Shown one piece after another: positions 55,151-64,000 of a stretch of 64,000 bases of DNA. The stretch lies in NCBI RefSeq assembly GCF_001648595.1, contig NZ_LBAW01000010.1, forward strand, positions 99,928-163,927, written 5' to 3'. Both the position numbers and the translations under genes were made by a program. The notes under the pieces were generated by a model. The model had not been told where the DNA came from. It ran no database searches and worked only from the letters and a program-made list of their open reading frames with translations. The stretch is from Legionella bozemanae (GTDB lineage: Bacteria > Pseudomonadota > Gammaproteobacteria > Legionellales > Legionellaceae). How positions within the stretch are numbered: the stretch's first letter is position 1; the number at the start of each line of letters is the position of its first letter.

Positions 55151-56055
55151 TGCGTTGCCTTATTTTTTTATTCATCTCGTTTTTATCCTTTGCTACCCAT
55201 GCCTTTAGTTGGCAAGACTTATGGTCCACTCCGGATCAACAAGGGCAAGACTTAATGGCAAAAAATCAATTTAAACAAGCCAAGGAAACATTTACACGTA
55301 GTGATTGGGCTGCTGCCGCAGCCTATCGTGCGGGCGATTACCAAAAAGCAGCTGAGTTGTACCAAGATTTAAAAAATGAGCAAGGTTATTATAACCAAGG
55401 AAATGCTTTAGCCCATATGGGGCAATATGAAGATGCAATTAAAGCTTATGATAAGGCATTGGCAATCAATTCTACAAATCAGGATGCTCTTTATAATCGC
55501 AAGTTAGTTGAAGAACTGTTGAAGAAAGATAAAGAAAAAAATCAAAACAAAGATCAACAAAACAAAGATCAGCAAAATAAAGATCAACAAAACAAAGATC
55601 AGCAAAATAAAGATCAACAAAACAAAGATCAGCAAAATAAAGATCAGCAAAATAAAGATCAGCAAAATAAAGATCAGAAAAACAAAGATCAGCAAAACAA
55701 AGATCAGCAAAATAAAGATCAGCAAAATAAAGATCAGCAAAACAAAGATCAGCAAAACAAAGATCAGCAAAACAAAGATCAGCAAAACAAAGATCAACAA
55801 AACAAAGATCAGCAAAACAAAGATCAGCAAAACAAAGATCAGCAAAACAAAGATCAGCAAAATAAAGATCAGCAAAATAAAGATCAAAATATAAAAAATA
55901 ATCAGAACAATAATGAGGCTCAGTCAGAAGCGGAGCGAGAAAAACAACAAGCAAAAGAGCAATGGTTGCGTTTGATTCCAGATGATCCAGGTGGATTAAT
56001 GCGAGAAAAATTCTTACGTGACCATTTACGAAGGGAACGCGGGTGGTATCAATGA
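55147..56055 (+). CDS. batC: TPR protein of the Bat operon with a 23-copy NKDQQ repeat
   Basis: The 302-residue protein starts with a signal peptide (MMRCLIFLFISFLSFATHAF). TPR helices follow (AAAAYRAGDYQKAAELYQDL; GYYNQGNALAHMGQYEDAI). Residues 134-248 are 23 pentapeptide units, mostly NKDQQ, one NKDQK, with NKDQN last. The C-terminus WLRLIPDDPGGLMREKF...RERGWYQ is typical of Bat-type TPR proteins. It is probably periplasmic, linked to the VWA partners. The repeat is a flexible polar linker that replaces the shorter Gln/Lys-rich linker of relatives. ATG 55147 overlaps the previous stop; the longer frame is ignored. Confidence 0.88.
   Translation: MMRCLIFLFISFLSFATHAFSWQDLWSTPDQQGQDLMAKNQFKQAKETFTRSDWAAAAAYRAGDYQKAAELYQDLKNEQGYYNQGNALAHMGQYEDAIKAYDKALAINSTNQDALYNRKLVEELLKKDKEKNQNKDQQNKDQQNKDQQNKDQQNKDQQNKDQQNKDQQNKDQQNKDQKNKDQQNKDQQNKDQQNKDQQNKDQQNKDQQNKDQQNKDQQNKDQQNKDQQNKDQQNKDQQNKDQQNKDQNIKNNQNNNEAQSEAEREKQQAKEQWLRLIPDDPGGLMREKFLRDHLRRERGWYQ
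55546..55890 (+). repeat. Tandem 15-bp repeat, 23 copies, inside batC-like gene
   Basis: The unit is aacaaagatcagcaa with silent aac/aat and cag/caa changes. Units 2-7 alternate in a 30-bp pattern (cag unit, then caa unit), and later runs of identical 15-mers show further duplication steps. All steps are multiples of three, so copy-number change keeps the frame. Confidence 0.97.
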
Positions 56056-57719
56056 AAAAAATAATAGTTATTGCTTTTTTTTGTTTATTCAGTGCACTAG
56101 CCCATGCTGCAGTACAAGTGCAAGTCGATCCATCTCAAGTCAGTATCGATGATTCATTCAGTTTGATTTTAACTCAAGATAATTTACAAAACGGGGGTGT
56201 TCCCGATCTGACTCCATTACAAAAAAATTTTATGATTCTCGGCACCGAACGTCGTATGAATTACTCGATTATCAATGGACAAACACAATCATCCAGTGAA
56301 TGGACTATCACGTTAAAACCGCAAAAAGAAGGTAAATTAACAATTCCTCCTATTAAGATTGGCAGAGAATATACCAAACCTGTAACAATTGATGTAACTA
56401 CTGGTACAACATCACAGAATGCTCCCAGCAGTACTTCCGCGAGTTCGCAGAAAAATCAGAGTCTTTATCTGACTACCGCGGTTGATAAAAAAAATCCTTA
56501 TGTTAATCAACAAATTATTTATAAAGTAAGCTTATACAATTCCAAACACCTTTTGGACGCAAGTTATCAAGGACCGCAAGTAGAAAATGCTTTGCTCGTC
56601 CCTTTGGGTGAGGAAAAGCGTTATCAGACACAAAAAAATGGCGTGAATTTTCTAGTTGAAGAACAAAATTATGCCATTTTTCCACAAAAAAGTGGTCCCT
56701 TAAAAATAAAACCACCAGTGTTTACTGCCCTGATTTATGATTTTAATCCTGAGCGGGTTAAAGCCACTGATAAGCCAATGAATATTGAGGTACAGCCCAT
56801 CCCTAAAGAATTTTCAGGAAAAGTTTGGCTGCCGGCAAAACAAGTCAAACTAATGGAACAATATGAAAATTCTGACCAAACTATTGCTCAAGGCAACACC
56901 TTAATTCGTACGGTGATTCTTGAAGGGGTGGGCGTTCCTGCTCAGCTTTTGCCCACACTCAATTTTGCAGAAATAGACGGTGTTAATGTTTATCCTGAGA
57001 AAGGAAAAGATAAAAATCGAGTTACTTATGGGGAGCTGATTGGCCGCACTGAGATTAAAGTGACTTATTTATTTAATAAAGCAGGAAAAATTACGATCCC
57101 TGAACTTAAACTTCCCTGGTTTAATACGGAAACAGGAAAAGAAGAAATAGCCACTTTGCCTGCAAAAACATTTGCAGTTACCCCTACATCGAACACTGCA
57201 CCCTCAGTAAATACAAACCAAACTGACGTAACTAAAAATCAGGCTGTTGCAACCCAACCTACAACAAAAAAAGTAAGTGAATCCAGTTCACCAACACAAT
57301 TCGTTTGGGCTTGGGCAATTGCCGCACTTTTTGCCTGTGCTTGGCTGCTCACTTTAGTCTTATGGGGATTGCAAAAACGCAATAAAAATGCAGGAAAAGG
57401 TCAATATAAAACTGCACTAAATACCCTCCATAAAGCATGTATGCAGGGAAATCCTCAACGCGCGCGCGATGCATTATTGAAGTGGGCCAGATTACATTGG
57501 TCAGATGCTCCTATATTAAATCTCACTGATTTAATACGCCTTTCAACTGATGCTTCTTTCAAAAAACAAGTACAAGCTCTTTCACAAGTTTTGTATAAAA
57601 ATAAAGAAAAAACCATGTGGCGAGGTGATGAATTATGGCGCAGTGTTGAGCAAATGAAAAAAAATAACACGAACAAAAAGGAAAATGAAAGTGCGCTACC
57701 ACCTATTAATCCTTCTTGA
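56052..57719 (+). CDS. batD: BatD-family protein
   Basis: The 555-residue protein has a signal peptide (MKKIIVIAFFCLFSALAHA), BatD-type beta-sandwich domains (VQVDPSQVSIDDSFSLIL; WTITLKPQKEGKLTIPPIKIG; LYLTTAVDKKNPYVNQQIIYKVSLY, in parts), one membrane helix at about 418-438 (FVWAWAIAALFACAWLLTLVLW) and a C-terminal cytoplasmic helical domain (TALNTLHKACMQGNPQRARDALLKWARLHW, in parts). It closes the MoxR-Bat operon. ATG 56052 overlaps the previous stop by four bases. Confidence 0.9.
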   Translation: MKKIIVIAFFCLFSALAHAAVQVQVDPSQVSIDDSFSLILTQDNLQNGGVPDLTPLQKNFMILGTERRMNYSIINGQTQSSSEWTITLKPQKEGKLTIPPIKIGREYTKPVTIDVTTGTTSQNAPSSTSASSQKNQSLYLTTAVDKKNPYVNQQIIYKVSLYNSKHLLDASYQGPQVENALLVPLGEEKRYQTQKNGVNFLVEEQNYAIFPQKSGPLKIKPPVFTALIYDFNPERVKATDKPMNIEVQPIPKEFSGKVWLPAKQVKLMEQYENSDQTIAQGNTLIRTVILEGVGVPAQLLPTLNFAEIDGVNVYPEKGKDKNRVTYGELIGRTEIKVTYLFNKAGKITIPELKLPWFNTETGKEEIATLPAKTFAVTPTSNTAPSVNTNQTDVTKNQAVATQPTTKKVSESSSPTQFVWAWAIAALFACAWLLTLVLWGLQKRNKNAGKGQYKTALNTLHKACMQGNPQRARDALLKWARLHWSDAPILNLTDLIRLSTDASFKKQVQALSQVLYKNKEKTMWRGDELWRSVEQMKKNNTNKKENESALPPINPS

Positions 57720-57835
57720 TAGGCTCAATTCCTAGGTTGCATTTACTTTTTTAAAACCTAAGTATAAAAATTGAAAGAGAAGAACGCTCAAGAACAAGCC
57801 GCGAGACAGAAAGAAAGAATGATAAAAAACTGACG

Positions 57836-57887
57836 AATCTCAGTGAGGGAGGTTGAGTCATTTTGCCCAACCGCCCTCACTGAGATT
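57836..57887. terminator. 20-bp hairpin at the end of the Bat operon
   Basis: AATCTCAGTGAGGGAGGTTG (57836-57855) pairs with CAACCGCCCTCACTGAGATT (57868-57887) with one mismatch. It lies between the convergent batD and the minus-strand gene at 57916, and is the most stable non-family hairpin seen here. No clear T run follows. Confidence 0.7.
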
Positions 57888-57915
57888 CAAACATGCTTCA
57901 TGGACCTGTAACTCA

Positions 57916-59160
57916 TTACATAGATGGATGTTCATTCTCTTTTAATGTTTCATCCTCTTCTTTCTTCTTTTCAGGTCTTGTAATTTTTAGTGGAGAAGCT
58001 TGATCTGATTCTTCAGACGGTACTGTTGTAGGAATAATCGGATAATCTTCTACGGTTTTTTTCAATCGTTCTGCAATTATTTCCAGTTTATGTTTATCCT
58101 TATGAATCTTCCTGTCTGAAGTCTCAATTTCTGATTCGCTCAGATCCTCTTTTTCGCCTTCACTCTCACTATCTCCTTCGTCGGCTTCAGGTTTTTTTGT
58201 CACCGCATTCACTATTTTCTTTCCAAGTGACTTAAGCAGAGGATAAGTAACACGTCCCACAACATAAGCAAGCGCCAAAGAAGCCGTTGCGGCAAGTATT
58301 CCAAATCCTACCGGAGGGAGGAATATACAGACTGCTGCGCCAATGAACGCAAGAGAAGCAAAAGCAATACCCACTGTTCTATCTACAACAGCCATTGTTC
58401 CCAATTTTTCTATCTTTTGCTTACATTGTTCCTGATCATCGTATAATTTTTTTAATACACTTAAATCCGCTTTAATTTCTTTTCTTGCATTCCTGATTTC
58501 TTCTTCTAAGGAATCATACTCCTCTAACTTCCCTTCTTTTTTCACTTTTTTTGCTTTTGTCTCCAGTTTTTCTAAATCATCAATTAAATAGTTGATTAAA
58601 TTTTTTTTGCTATCAATCTCTTTTTCTATCTGTACCAACTGATCTTTTAGTTCATAACGTTTGTAATAGAGCTTGGCCAAAGTGATTACACTTAGACCTA
58701 ATGCAGCGATGGAGGTAACTAAGGCAATAATAGGCGCTGAAGGAGGGAATGCGATAGCCGTTATAGTAAGCCCTAGAATCACTGCTGAATATAAAAGACG
58801 GGCATTACGAGACAAAGTAATCGGCGATTCTTGCTTGGTTATATAGGCTCCCAAATAAATACATGGGATATAAATAAAATCTAATATACTCGTTACTAAC
58901 TTAATAACGTGAAACCCTGTGCTTGCAGATTCTGTAGAATCACTTACGTGCCCTGCTACTTGTACCATATGAGTAATTGCACTCCCGGATCCATCTACAG
59001 AGTCCATAAACTTATTAAAAAAAGGAAGCATCCGTAATATAGATGCCGCAATGGACTTTTGCGAAACTTTAGTACCCTTCATTGATTTTAATTTTTTTCT
59101 TAAATACGCAGCCGAAAATTCTTCGAGTTCAATTTCATCTTCAGTTTTATTAAAAAACAT
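57916..59160 (-). CDS. Membrane-hairpin/coiled-coil protein of unknown function, effector candidate
   Basis: The 414-residue protein has no signal peptide. Hydrophobic segments are at about 84-106, 124-162 (hairpin) and 262-306 (hairpin), with a charged coiled coil at 165-250 between the hairpins. A long acidic Ser/Glu/Lys tail (about 318-414) ends KKKEEDETLKENEHPSM. The order is the same as in the 758-residue protein at 16686. The Glu-rich tail fits an E-block type IV signal. It lies alone between the Bat operon and mnmG. Function is unknown. Confidence 0.78.
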   Translation of the reverse strand: MFFNKTEDEIELEEFSAAYLRKKLKSMKGTKVSQKSIAASILRMLPFFNKFMDSVDGSGSAITHMVQVAGHVSDSTESASTGFHVIKLVTSILDFIYIPCIYLGAYITKQESPITLSRNARLLYSAVILGLTITAIAFPPSAPIIALVTSIAALGLSVITLAKLYYKRYELKDQLVQIEKEIDSKKNLINYLIDDLEKLETKAKKVKKEGKLEEYDSLEEEIRNARKEIKADLSVLKKLYDDQEQCKQKIEKLGTMAVVDRTVGIAFASLAFIGAAVCIFLPPVGFGILAATASLALAYVVGRVTYPLLKSLGKKIVNAVTKKPEADEGDSESEGEKEDLSESEIETSDRKIHKDKHKLEIIAERLKKTVEDYPIIPTTVPSEESDQASPLKITRPEKKKEEDETLKENEHPSM

Positions 59161-59359
59161 CTCTTATCTCAATAAAAATTGCCTACTTATTAACTCATAT
59201 TATAACAAGCAATTATGATATAAAGATGAACAAAAACTACTTCTGGAAGATATGCTTGTTCACCCGCGCATCGAATGTTATTTAAATAACTCCCATTCAA
59301 TGATTCCACATCTTTGTGGAGTTTTTAAACAAAATTAACGCCTCTCTATTTCTTTAATA

Positions 59360-59388
59360 TTGGGACAATGGACAAAAAAGTGTATAAT
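59360..59388 (+). promoter_or_regulatory. Sigma-70 promoter for mnmG
   Basis: TTGGGA at 59360-59365, a 17-base spacer and TATAAT at 59383-59388 lie 33 bases before the mnmG start. This is the best sigma-70 match in the window and probably drives mnmG-rsmG. Confidence 0.78.
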
Positions 59389-59420
59389 TCCTCTTTTTGT
59401 TTCACAAATATTGATCAGTC

Positions 59421-61295
59421 ATGAATCTTGAAAAATTATATGATGTCATTGTTGTGGGTGGTGGACATGCAGGCACAGAGGCTGCTTTAGCAGCGGCACG
59501 CATGGGAGCGCAAACTTTATTACTTACTCATAACATGGATTTGCTCGGCCAGATGTCTTGTAATCCTGCCATAGGCGGAATAGGGAAAGGACATTTGGTG
59601 AAAGAAATTGATGCCTTGGATGGCGCTATGGCAAAAGCCGCTGATAAGGCAGGAATTCAATTTCGCACCCTTAATGCTTCTAAAGGACCAGCTGTTCGAG
59701 CTACTCGTGCACAAGCTGATCGCGTGCTCTATCGACAAGCCATTAGAGAACAACTCCAAACGCAAGAAAATCTGACTCTGTTTCAACAAGCAGTTGATGA
59801 TTTACTGATCGAAGGAGAACGTGTAACTGCTGTTGTTACCCAAATGGGCCTTACCTTACGAGCTCGTGCTGTAGTACTGACCGTAGGCACTTTTTTGGGA
59901 GGCAAAATTCACGTAGGTATGAACCAATATGCGGGTGGCCGCGCAGGTGATCCACCTGCGATTGCATTGGCAAAAAGTTTACGCGATCTTGATTTGCCTG
60001 TAGGCCGTTTAAAAACTGGAACACCGCCACGGATCGATCGTCGTTCTTTAGATTACAGCCAGATGACTGAACAGCCGGGAGATATACCCATACCCATTTT
60101 TTCTTATTTGGGTCATGTCAGCGATCATCCCCAACAAGTGTCTTGTCATATTACCCATACAACCGAAGCAACACACGAAATTATTCGTAATAACCTGCAC
60201 CAGTCTCCTATGTATGCTGGAGTTATTGAAGGGGTTGGACCTCGTTATTGCCCCTCTATAGAAGATAAAATTGTTCGTTTTGCGGATAAATTATCCCATC
60301 AAATCTTTGTCGAACCCGAGGGACTAACTACGGAAGAAATCTATCCCAACGGTATTTCTACGAGTCTTCCGTTTGAAGTCCAAGTGCAGTTTGTACGGAC
60401 AATTAAAGGGTTTGAAAATGCCCATATCACTCGACCTGGTTATGCCATAGAATATGATTATTTTGATCCCCGAGGATTAACTTCATTCTTGCAAACCAAA
60501 CCCATTTCCAACTTGTTTTTTGCAGGTCAAATCAACGGAACAACAGGCTATGAAGAAGCTGCGGCACAAGGAATTATTGCAGGCATGAATGCTGCCTTGC
60601 TGATACAGGAAAGGGAACTTTGGTGTCCGCGACGAGATGAAGCGTATATAGGTGTTTTGATTGATGACTTAATCACCTGTGGTACCCAAGAACCCTATCG
60701 AATGTTCACTTCTCGTGCCGAATATCGCTTGCTTCTGCGTGAGGATAATGCCGATTTACGTTTAACTGCCAAAGGCAGGGAATTAGGTATAGTGGGTGAG
60801 GAGCGTTGGCAGCATTTTGCTGCAAAACGCGAAGCCATAGAATCCACACAGACCTTACTGCATAATACTTGGGTACGTGTAGGCCATAATGAGATTTTTA
60901 AAGATATCCTGCTTAATCCCATGCAACATGATAATAGGGCTGCGGAATTTCTCAAACGTCCTGAAATTAATTATCAACATTTATTAATGCTCGATGATTT
61001 AAACTTGCCCGAGCTATCCGCGGAAGTGAGCGAACAAATAGAAATTCAAAATAAATATGCAGGCTATATCGAGAGACAACAGCTCGATATAGAGAAAATG
61101 CGAAAACATGAAAATACTTTACTACCTGAATCATTGGATTACAGTGAAGTAACAGGATTATCTAATGAAGTGATTCAAAAACTGACCAAGATAAGACCAT
61201 CTACTTTAGCTCAAGCCGGTCGCATTTCAGGAGTCACTCCTGCTGCCTTGTCGCTACTTTTAGTGCATCTGAAAAAACAGCGAATTGAGGTATGA
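59421..61295 (+). CDS. mnmG: tRNA uridine-5-carboxymethylaminomethyl modification enzyme, FAD subunit
   Basis: The 624-residue MnmG (GidA), with MnmE, modifies U34 of tRNAs. The N-terminal FAD motif [37 protein letters not shown], the loops [11 protein letters not shown] and [17 protein letters not shown], and the C-terminal helical domain are intact. It overlaps rsmG by four bases. The order mnmG-rsmG-parA-parB is common near bacterial replication origins. Confidence 0.97.
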   Translation: MNLEKLYDVIVVGGGHAGTEAALAAARMGAQTLLLTHNMDLLGQMSCNPAIGGIGKGHLVKEIDALDGAMAKAADKAGIQFRTLNASKGPAVRATRAQADRVLYRQAIREQLQTQENLTLFQQAVDDLLIEGERVTAVVTQMGLTLRARAVVLTVGTFLGGKIHVGMNQYAGGRAGDPPAIALAKSLRDLDLPVGRLKTGTPPRIDRRSLDYSQMTEQPGDIPIPIFSYLGHVSDHPQQVSCHITHTTEATHEIIRNNLHQSPMYAGVIEGVGPRYCPSIEDKIVRFADKLSHQIFVEPEGLTTEEIYPNGISTSLPFEVQVQFVRTIKGFENAHITRPGYAIEYDYFDPRGLTSFLQTKPISNLFFAGQINGTTGYEEAAAQGIIAGMNAALLIQERELWCPRRDEAYIGVLIDDLITCGTQEPYRMFTSRAEYRLLLREDNADLRLTAKGRELGIVGEERWQHFAAKREAIESTQTLLHNTWVRVGHNEIFKDILLNPMQHDNRAAEFLKRPEINYQHLLMLDDLNLPELSAEVSEQIEIQNKYAGYIERQQLDIEKMRKHENTLLPESLDYSEVTGLSNEVIQKLTKIRPSTLAQAGRISGVTPAALSLLLVHLKKQRIEV

Positions 61296-61918
61296 AAGAA
61301 CAAATAACACAAATACAACCGCTACTTATAGAGGGCTTGCAACAATTTGATAAGGAAGCACTTAGCGCTTCTTTAGCAGATTATTTATTCTTACTTAACA
61401 AGTGGAATTTAGCTTATAATCTCACTGCAATTCGTGATCTTGAGTCTATGGTCGGTAAACACATATTGGATAGCCTGGCTATTTTACCTTGGCTTAAAGG
61501 CAAGCACATCATCGATGTAGGAACAGGAGCAGGCTTACCAGGCATTCCTCTTGCTCTGGCCAGACCCGATTTAAATTTTGTTTTATTGGATTCTAATGGT
61601 AAAAAAACTCGTTTTCTGGCGGAAGTGAAGCGACAGCTTAATTTAAAAAATGTTGAAATTGTTCAATTTAGAGTCGAAAACTACCGTCCAACTCAAGGTT
61701 TTGATACAGTATTAAGTCGAGCTTTTAGCAGCCTTGAACAAATGATTCAGTGGACGCAACATCTTATTGCTGATAATGGAATTTGGTTGGCAATGAAGGG
61801 GCGTTATCCTGATACAGAATTGCATGAGATCAAGCAAAGTTGCAGGACAGAGCGTTATACTGTAGCAGGTGTTGAAGGCGAGCGTTGTTGCGTCATTATT
61901 GAAAATCAACCTGGATAA
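61292..61918 (+). CDS. rsmG: 16S rRNA (guanine527-N7)-methyltransferase
   Basis: The 208-residue RsmG (GidB) has [20 protein letters not shown], the SAM motif [20 protein letters not shown] and [13 protein letters not shown]. Loss of this enzyme gives low-level streptomycin resistance in other bacteria. It is coupled to mnmG by ATGA overlap. A hairpin lies in the gap before parA. Confidence 0.96.
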   Translation: MKEQITQIQPLLIEGLQQFDKEALSASLADYLFLLNKWNLAYNLTAIRDLESMVGKHILDSLAILPWLKGKHIIDVGTGAGLPGIPLALARPDLNFVLLDSNGKKTRFLAEVKRQLNLKNVEIVQFRVENYRPTQGFDTVLSRAFSSLEQMIQWTQHLIADNGIWLAMKGRYPDTELHEIKQSCRTERYTVAGVEGERCCVIIENQPG

Positions 61919-61970
61919 GAAGTTAATATCCTAGGAATCTGTTAACATTTCGCAAGCTTGAACCAAAATG

Positions 61971-62009
61971 AGCCTGATTTTCGAGCACCGAAGCATAGAA
62001 AATCAGGCT
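61971..62009. other. Perfect 12-bp inverted repeat before parA
   Basis: AGCCTGATTTTC (61971-61982) and GAAAATCAGGCT (61998-62009) pair perfectly around 15 bases; CCAAA/TTTGG outside extends it with a bulge. It lies 53 bases after rsmG and 73 before parA. It could be a terminator or a protein-binding site; no T run follows. Confidence 0.6.
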
Positions 62010-62081
62010 AATTTGGCTAAAATAGTAGAAATGTTAAACTCCTGGATGTTTGCTGCTTCCGGTTTAACCAAGGAATAAATC

Positions 62082-62852
62082 ATGGCAAAAGTTATAGCCA
62101 TTGCCAATCAAAAAGGTGGGGTAGGCAAGACCACTACAGCGATTAATTTAGCAGCTTCTTTGGCGGCAAATCGACAGCAGGTTTTGCTGATCGACTTGGA
62201 TCCCCAAGGCAATGCCACTATGGGTAGCGGCGTCGATAAAAGCCAATTGGTGCATACGACCAATGATGTCTTACTTCATGATTGTCTTGCAAATCAGGCA
62301 TGTCTTGCCACAACCAGTGGTTATGATTTAATACCCGGTAATGATGATTTAACTGTTGCGGAAGTAAGTCTGATGGAACGCAATCATCGTGAAACCTTCC
62401 TTTATAAGGCATTGCAACCAATTCAAAGTAATTATGACTTTGTGTTGATTGATTGCCCACCTGCTTTGAATACCTTGACAATTAATGCTTTTGTAGCTGC
62501 TGATTCCGTTCTTATTCCGATGCAATGTGAATACTATGCTCTGGAAGGGCTAGCGGCTCTACTTTCAACTATTGAGCAAGTTAAAGCTTCAGTAAATCCT
62601 CGCTTGCATCTTGAGGGACTACTGAGAACCATGTACGATGCTCGTAATCGATTGTGTTCTGAAGTCTCAAAACAACTCATGGAACATTTTCCAACTAAGG
62701 TCTATAGAACCGTAGTTCCACGTAATGTCAGACTTGCTGAAGCACCAAGTCATGGATTGCCGGCCTTACATTACGATAAAACATCTCCGGGCGCAGCAGC
62801 CTATATGGTACTTGCCTCTGAGTTGATTAATAAACAGACTGTTGCAGGATAA
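62082..62852 (+). CDS. parA: Chromosome partitioning ATPase ParA/Soj
   Basis: The 256-residue deviant-Walker ATPase has NQKGGVGKTTTAINLA (Walker A at 11-18) with the signature Lys and DLDPQGNATMG, then DCPPALNTLT. The length without an N-terminal HTH is the chromosomal Soj type. With ParB it moves and orients the origin region. It lies 12 bases before parB. Confidence 0.96.
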   Translation: MAKVIAIANQKGGVGKTTTAINLAASLAANRQQVLLIDLDPQGNATMGSGVDKSQLVHTTNDVLLHDCLANQACLATTSGYDLIPGNDDLTVAEVSLMERNHRETFLYKALQPIQSNYDFVLIDCPPALNTLTINAFVAADSVLIPMQCEYYALEGLAALLSTIEQVKASVNPRLHLEGLLRTMYDARNRLCSEVSKQLMEHFPTKVYRTVVPRNVRLAEAPSHGLPALHYDKTSPGAAAYMVLASELINKQTVAG

Positions 62853-62864
62853 TTGGGGTAATTT

Positions 62865-63734
62865 ATGACAGTAAAACGTAGTAGTTTAGGGCGTAACTTA
62901 TCCGCTTTATTAAGTCAATCAAGTGGTAGTCTTTTAAATGAAAAACCGCAAACGGAAACGCTTAAACTTGCGGTTGAATGTTTGCAACCCGGAAAATATC
63001 AACCCCGTGGTGAAATGGAAGAAGCGCCGCTCATGGAGCTTGCCCAGTCAATCAAAAAACAGGGACTGCTGCAACCTCTTTTGGTTCGTGAACTGAATAA
63101 TGGCCGCTATGAAATTATTGCAGGCGAGCGGCGTTGGCGGGCAAGTCAATTAGCGGGACTCACGGAAGTTCCGGTTATATTGAAACAAGTTGATGACGAA
63201 ACCGCGATGGCCATGGCATTAGTTGAAAATTTACAACGTGAAGATTTAAATGCGATGGATCAAGCGCGAGCCATGCATAGGCTCACGCATGAATTTTCCC
63301 TGACACATCAACAAGTTGCCGATCTTTTGTGTAAATCCAGAGCTGCGGTAAGCAATTACTTAAGATTACTGGCTCTGTCTCCCGGGGTCAAAAAGCTTTT
63401 GGAACATGGAGATATTGATATGGGGCATGCACGTGCCTTATTGATGTTAGAGGAAGAGCAGCAAAATCAAGTAGCCCAGCTTATAGTTGCAAAAAACTTA
63501 TCCGTACGGGAAACTGAAAAGCTGGTGGAACGAATTAAATCAGGCAAAACTAAAGATGAACAGCATCATACCGATCTTTCTCACTATCAGGATCAATTGA
63601 AAAATCTCTCACAACATTTGCAAACAGCAATTAAACTTAAACCTGGCAAATCAGGTAAAGGCTCCTTAGTCATTCACTATGATAATGAACACAGTTTGCA
63701 AAATATTATTAATCAACTCATTAGTTCATACTAA
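62865..63734 (+). CDS. parB: Chromosome partitioning protein ParB/Spo0J
   Basis: The 289-residue protein has the N-terminal CTPase/arginine patch (PLLVRELNNGRYEIIAGERRWRASQLAGL, in parts), VENLQREDLNAMDQARAM, a central HTH (THQQVADLLCKSRAAVSNYLRLLAL) for parS binding and a C-terminal dimerisation region. The ParA-binding N-terminal motif SSLGRNLSALLS is present. No consensus parS site (TGTTTCACGTGAAACA) was seen in this window. Confidence 0.96.
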   Translation: MTVKRSSLGRNLSALLSQSSGSLLNEKPQTETLKLAVECLQPGKYQPRGEMEEAPLMELAQSIKKQGLLQPLLVRELNNGRYEIIAGERRWRASQLAGLTEVPVILKQVDDETAMAMALVENLQREDLNAMDQARAMHRLTHEFSLTHQQVADLLCKSRAAVSNYLRLLALSPGVKKLLEHGDIDMGHARALLMLEEEQQNQVAQLIVAKNLSVRETEKLVERIKSGKTKDEQHHTDLSHYQDQLKNLSQHLQTAIKLKPGKSGKGSLVIHYDNEHSLQNIINQLISSY

Positions 63735-63805
63735 CTTTATAGCTTGACTGTGTATTTGCAACTGAATCTTCTACATACCGCTGAAAAACCAGTCCAGCTA
63801 TTCCG

Positions 63806-63876
63806 GCGTCCCGCGGCTTATCTACGGGATCTGGAAGATCTGCCCTAAAACACTGGCTCCCGCGACAAGCTCTGAG
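63806..63876. repeat. Degenerate family B palindrome after parB
   Basis: cgtcccgcggcttatctacg and cccgcgacaagctctgag are worn inverted arms of the family B element, with gggatctgg and cactggctcc near the centre. It lies about 70 bases after the parB stop. Confidence 0.6.
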
Positions 63877-64000
63877 AAATCCACGCGAAAATTGAATGTC
63901 ACTTTATGTTGTTAAATGAAATATACTCAACGTTCTACGTACCGCGCTTTATGCCTGAGAGATAGACAAAAAAATTTGGTTTAAGGCATTGAAATATAGG

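Noticed and set aside
55546..55890. Tandem repeat considered as a CRISPR or replication iteron array
   Set aside because: There are no unique spacers, the units are 15 bp and in frame with a well-supported protein, and conserved coding sequence lies on both sides.
55472..55954. Two minus-strand frames that read as pentapeptide-repeat-like FADLC units
   Set aside because: They are the complement of the 15-bp tandem repeat in the batC-like gene. A(D/N)LxF-like text is a by-product of the repeat, with no ribosome site or conserved ends.
59390..59420. tgtttcac upstream of mnmG as a parS site
   Set aside because: Only half of the parS palindrome matches and the other half (aaatattg) does not. 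I would not call it a ParB site.
1..64000. tRNA, rRNA, tmRNA, insertion sequences and prophage genes
   Set aside because: I looked for cloverleaf-like T-arm text, transposase motifs and phage structural genes and saw none. A covariance search (tRNAscan, Infernal) would be decisive and was not possible.

Overview
The window looks like chromosome of a Legionella species. This is inferred from content, not from a database search. The main pointers are a Legionella-type major outer membrane protein with the family's distinctive N-terminus, a PlaC-like secreted acyltransferase, an SrnA-like secreted T2 ribonuclease, several large unrecognised proteins with membrane hairpins, coiled coils and acidic tails of the kind seen among Dot/Icm substrates, and an AT-rich background studded with palindromic intergenic repeats. 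No rRNA, tRNA, insertion sequence, prophage or CRISPR array was seen.

Layout. 1-9.8 kb: a gene cut by the left edge coupled to a YciA thioesterase, then tex, glmS and plaC on the minus strand, and trhO, smpB and bcp on the plus strand. 9.8-20.7 kb: a PIN-PhoH ATPase and GMP reductase, then an unrecognised gene, an alpha/beta hydrolase, a GIN-domain lipoprotein, the T2 ribonuclease, a 758-residue membrane/coiled-coil protein and manC. 20.9-31.2 kb: queC, a small membrane protein, metG-rnfB-nth overlapping one another, a permuted papain-fold protein, another large unrecognised membrane protein, an ArsB/NhaD-type transporter and a protein that looks like a duplicated YhhQ/VUT carrier. 31.4-39.8 kb: glmU, an unrecognised gene, ansA and the conserved order rppH-ptsP-lgt-thyA. 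39.8-50.3 kb: thioesterase, priA, a PTPS-III-type pterin enzyme, midA-like methyltransferase, pteridine reductase, MOMP-like porin, Wzy_C/TPR ligase, dus, a HEPN-like protein and a coiled-coil protein. 50.6-57.7 kb: a MoxR-Bat operon (moxR, DUF58, DUF4381, two VWA proteins, a TPR protein and BatD) preceded by a good promoter. 57.9-63.7 kb: a second membrane-hairpin/coiled-coil protein, then mnmG-rsmG-parA-parB, the order usually found near a bacterial replication origin.

Themes. ThyA, the PTPS-III-type enzyme and a PTR1-like reductase lie within 6 kb and together suggest a non-canonical folate route, although they are not one operon. GlmS and GlmU supply UDP-GlcNAc, and ManC and the Wzy_C ligase point to surface glycan. 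PlaC and SrnA would be exported enzymes. The MoxR-Bat operon is probably an envelope stress or chaperone module; its TPR protein carries 23 in-frame copies of a 15-bp repeat. Two palindromic repeat families (A: gtagcctgggt...cccggg; B: ctacgt-ccgcgg-cttgtccgcgg...) occupy many gene ends. One site has B nested inside another palindrome inside A.
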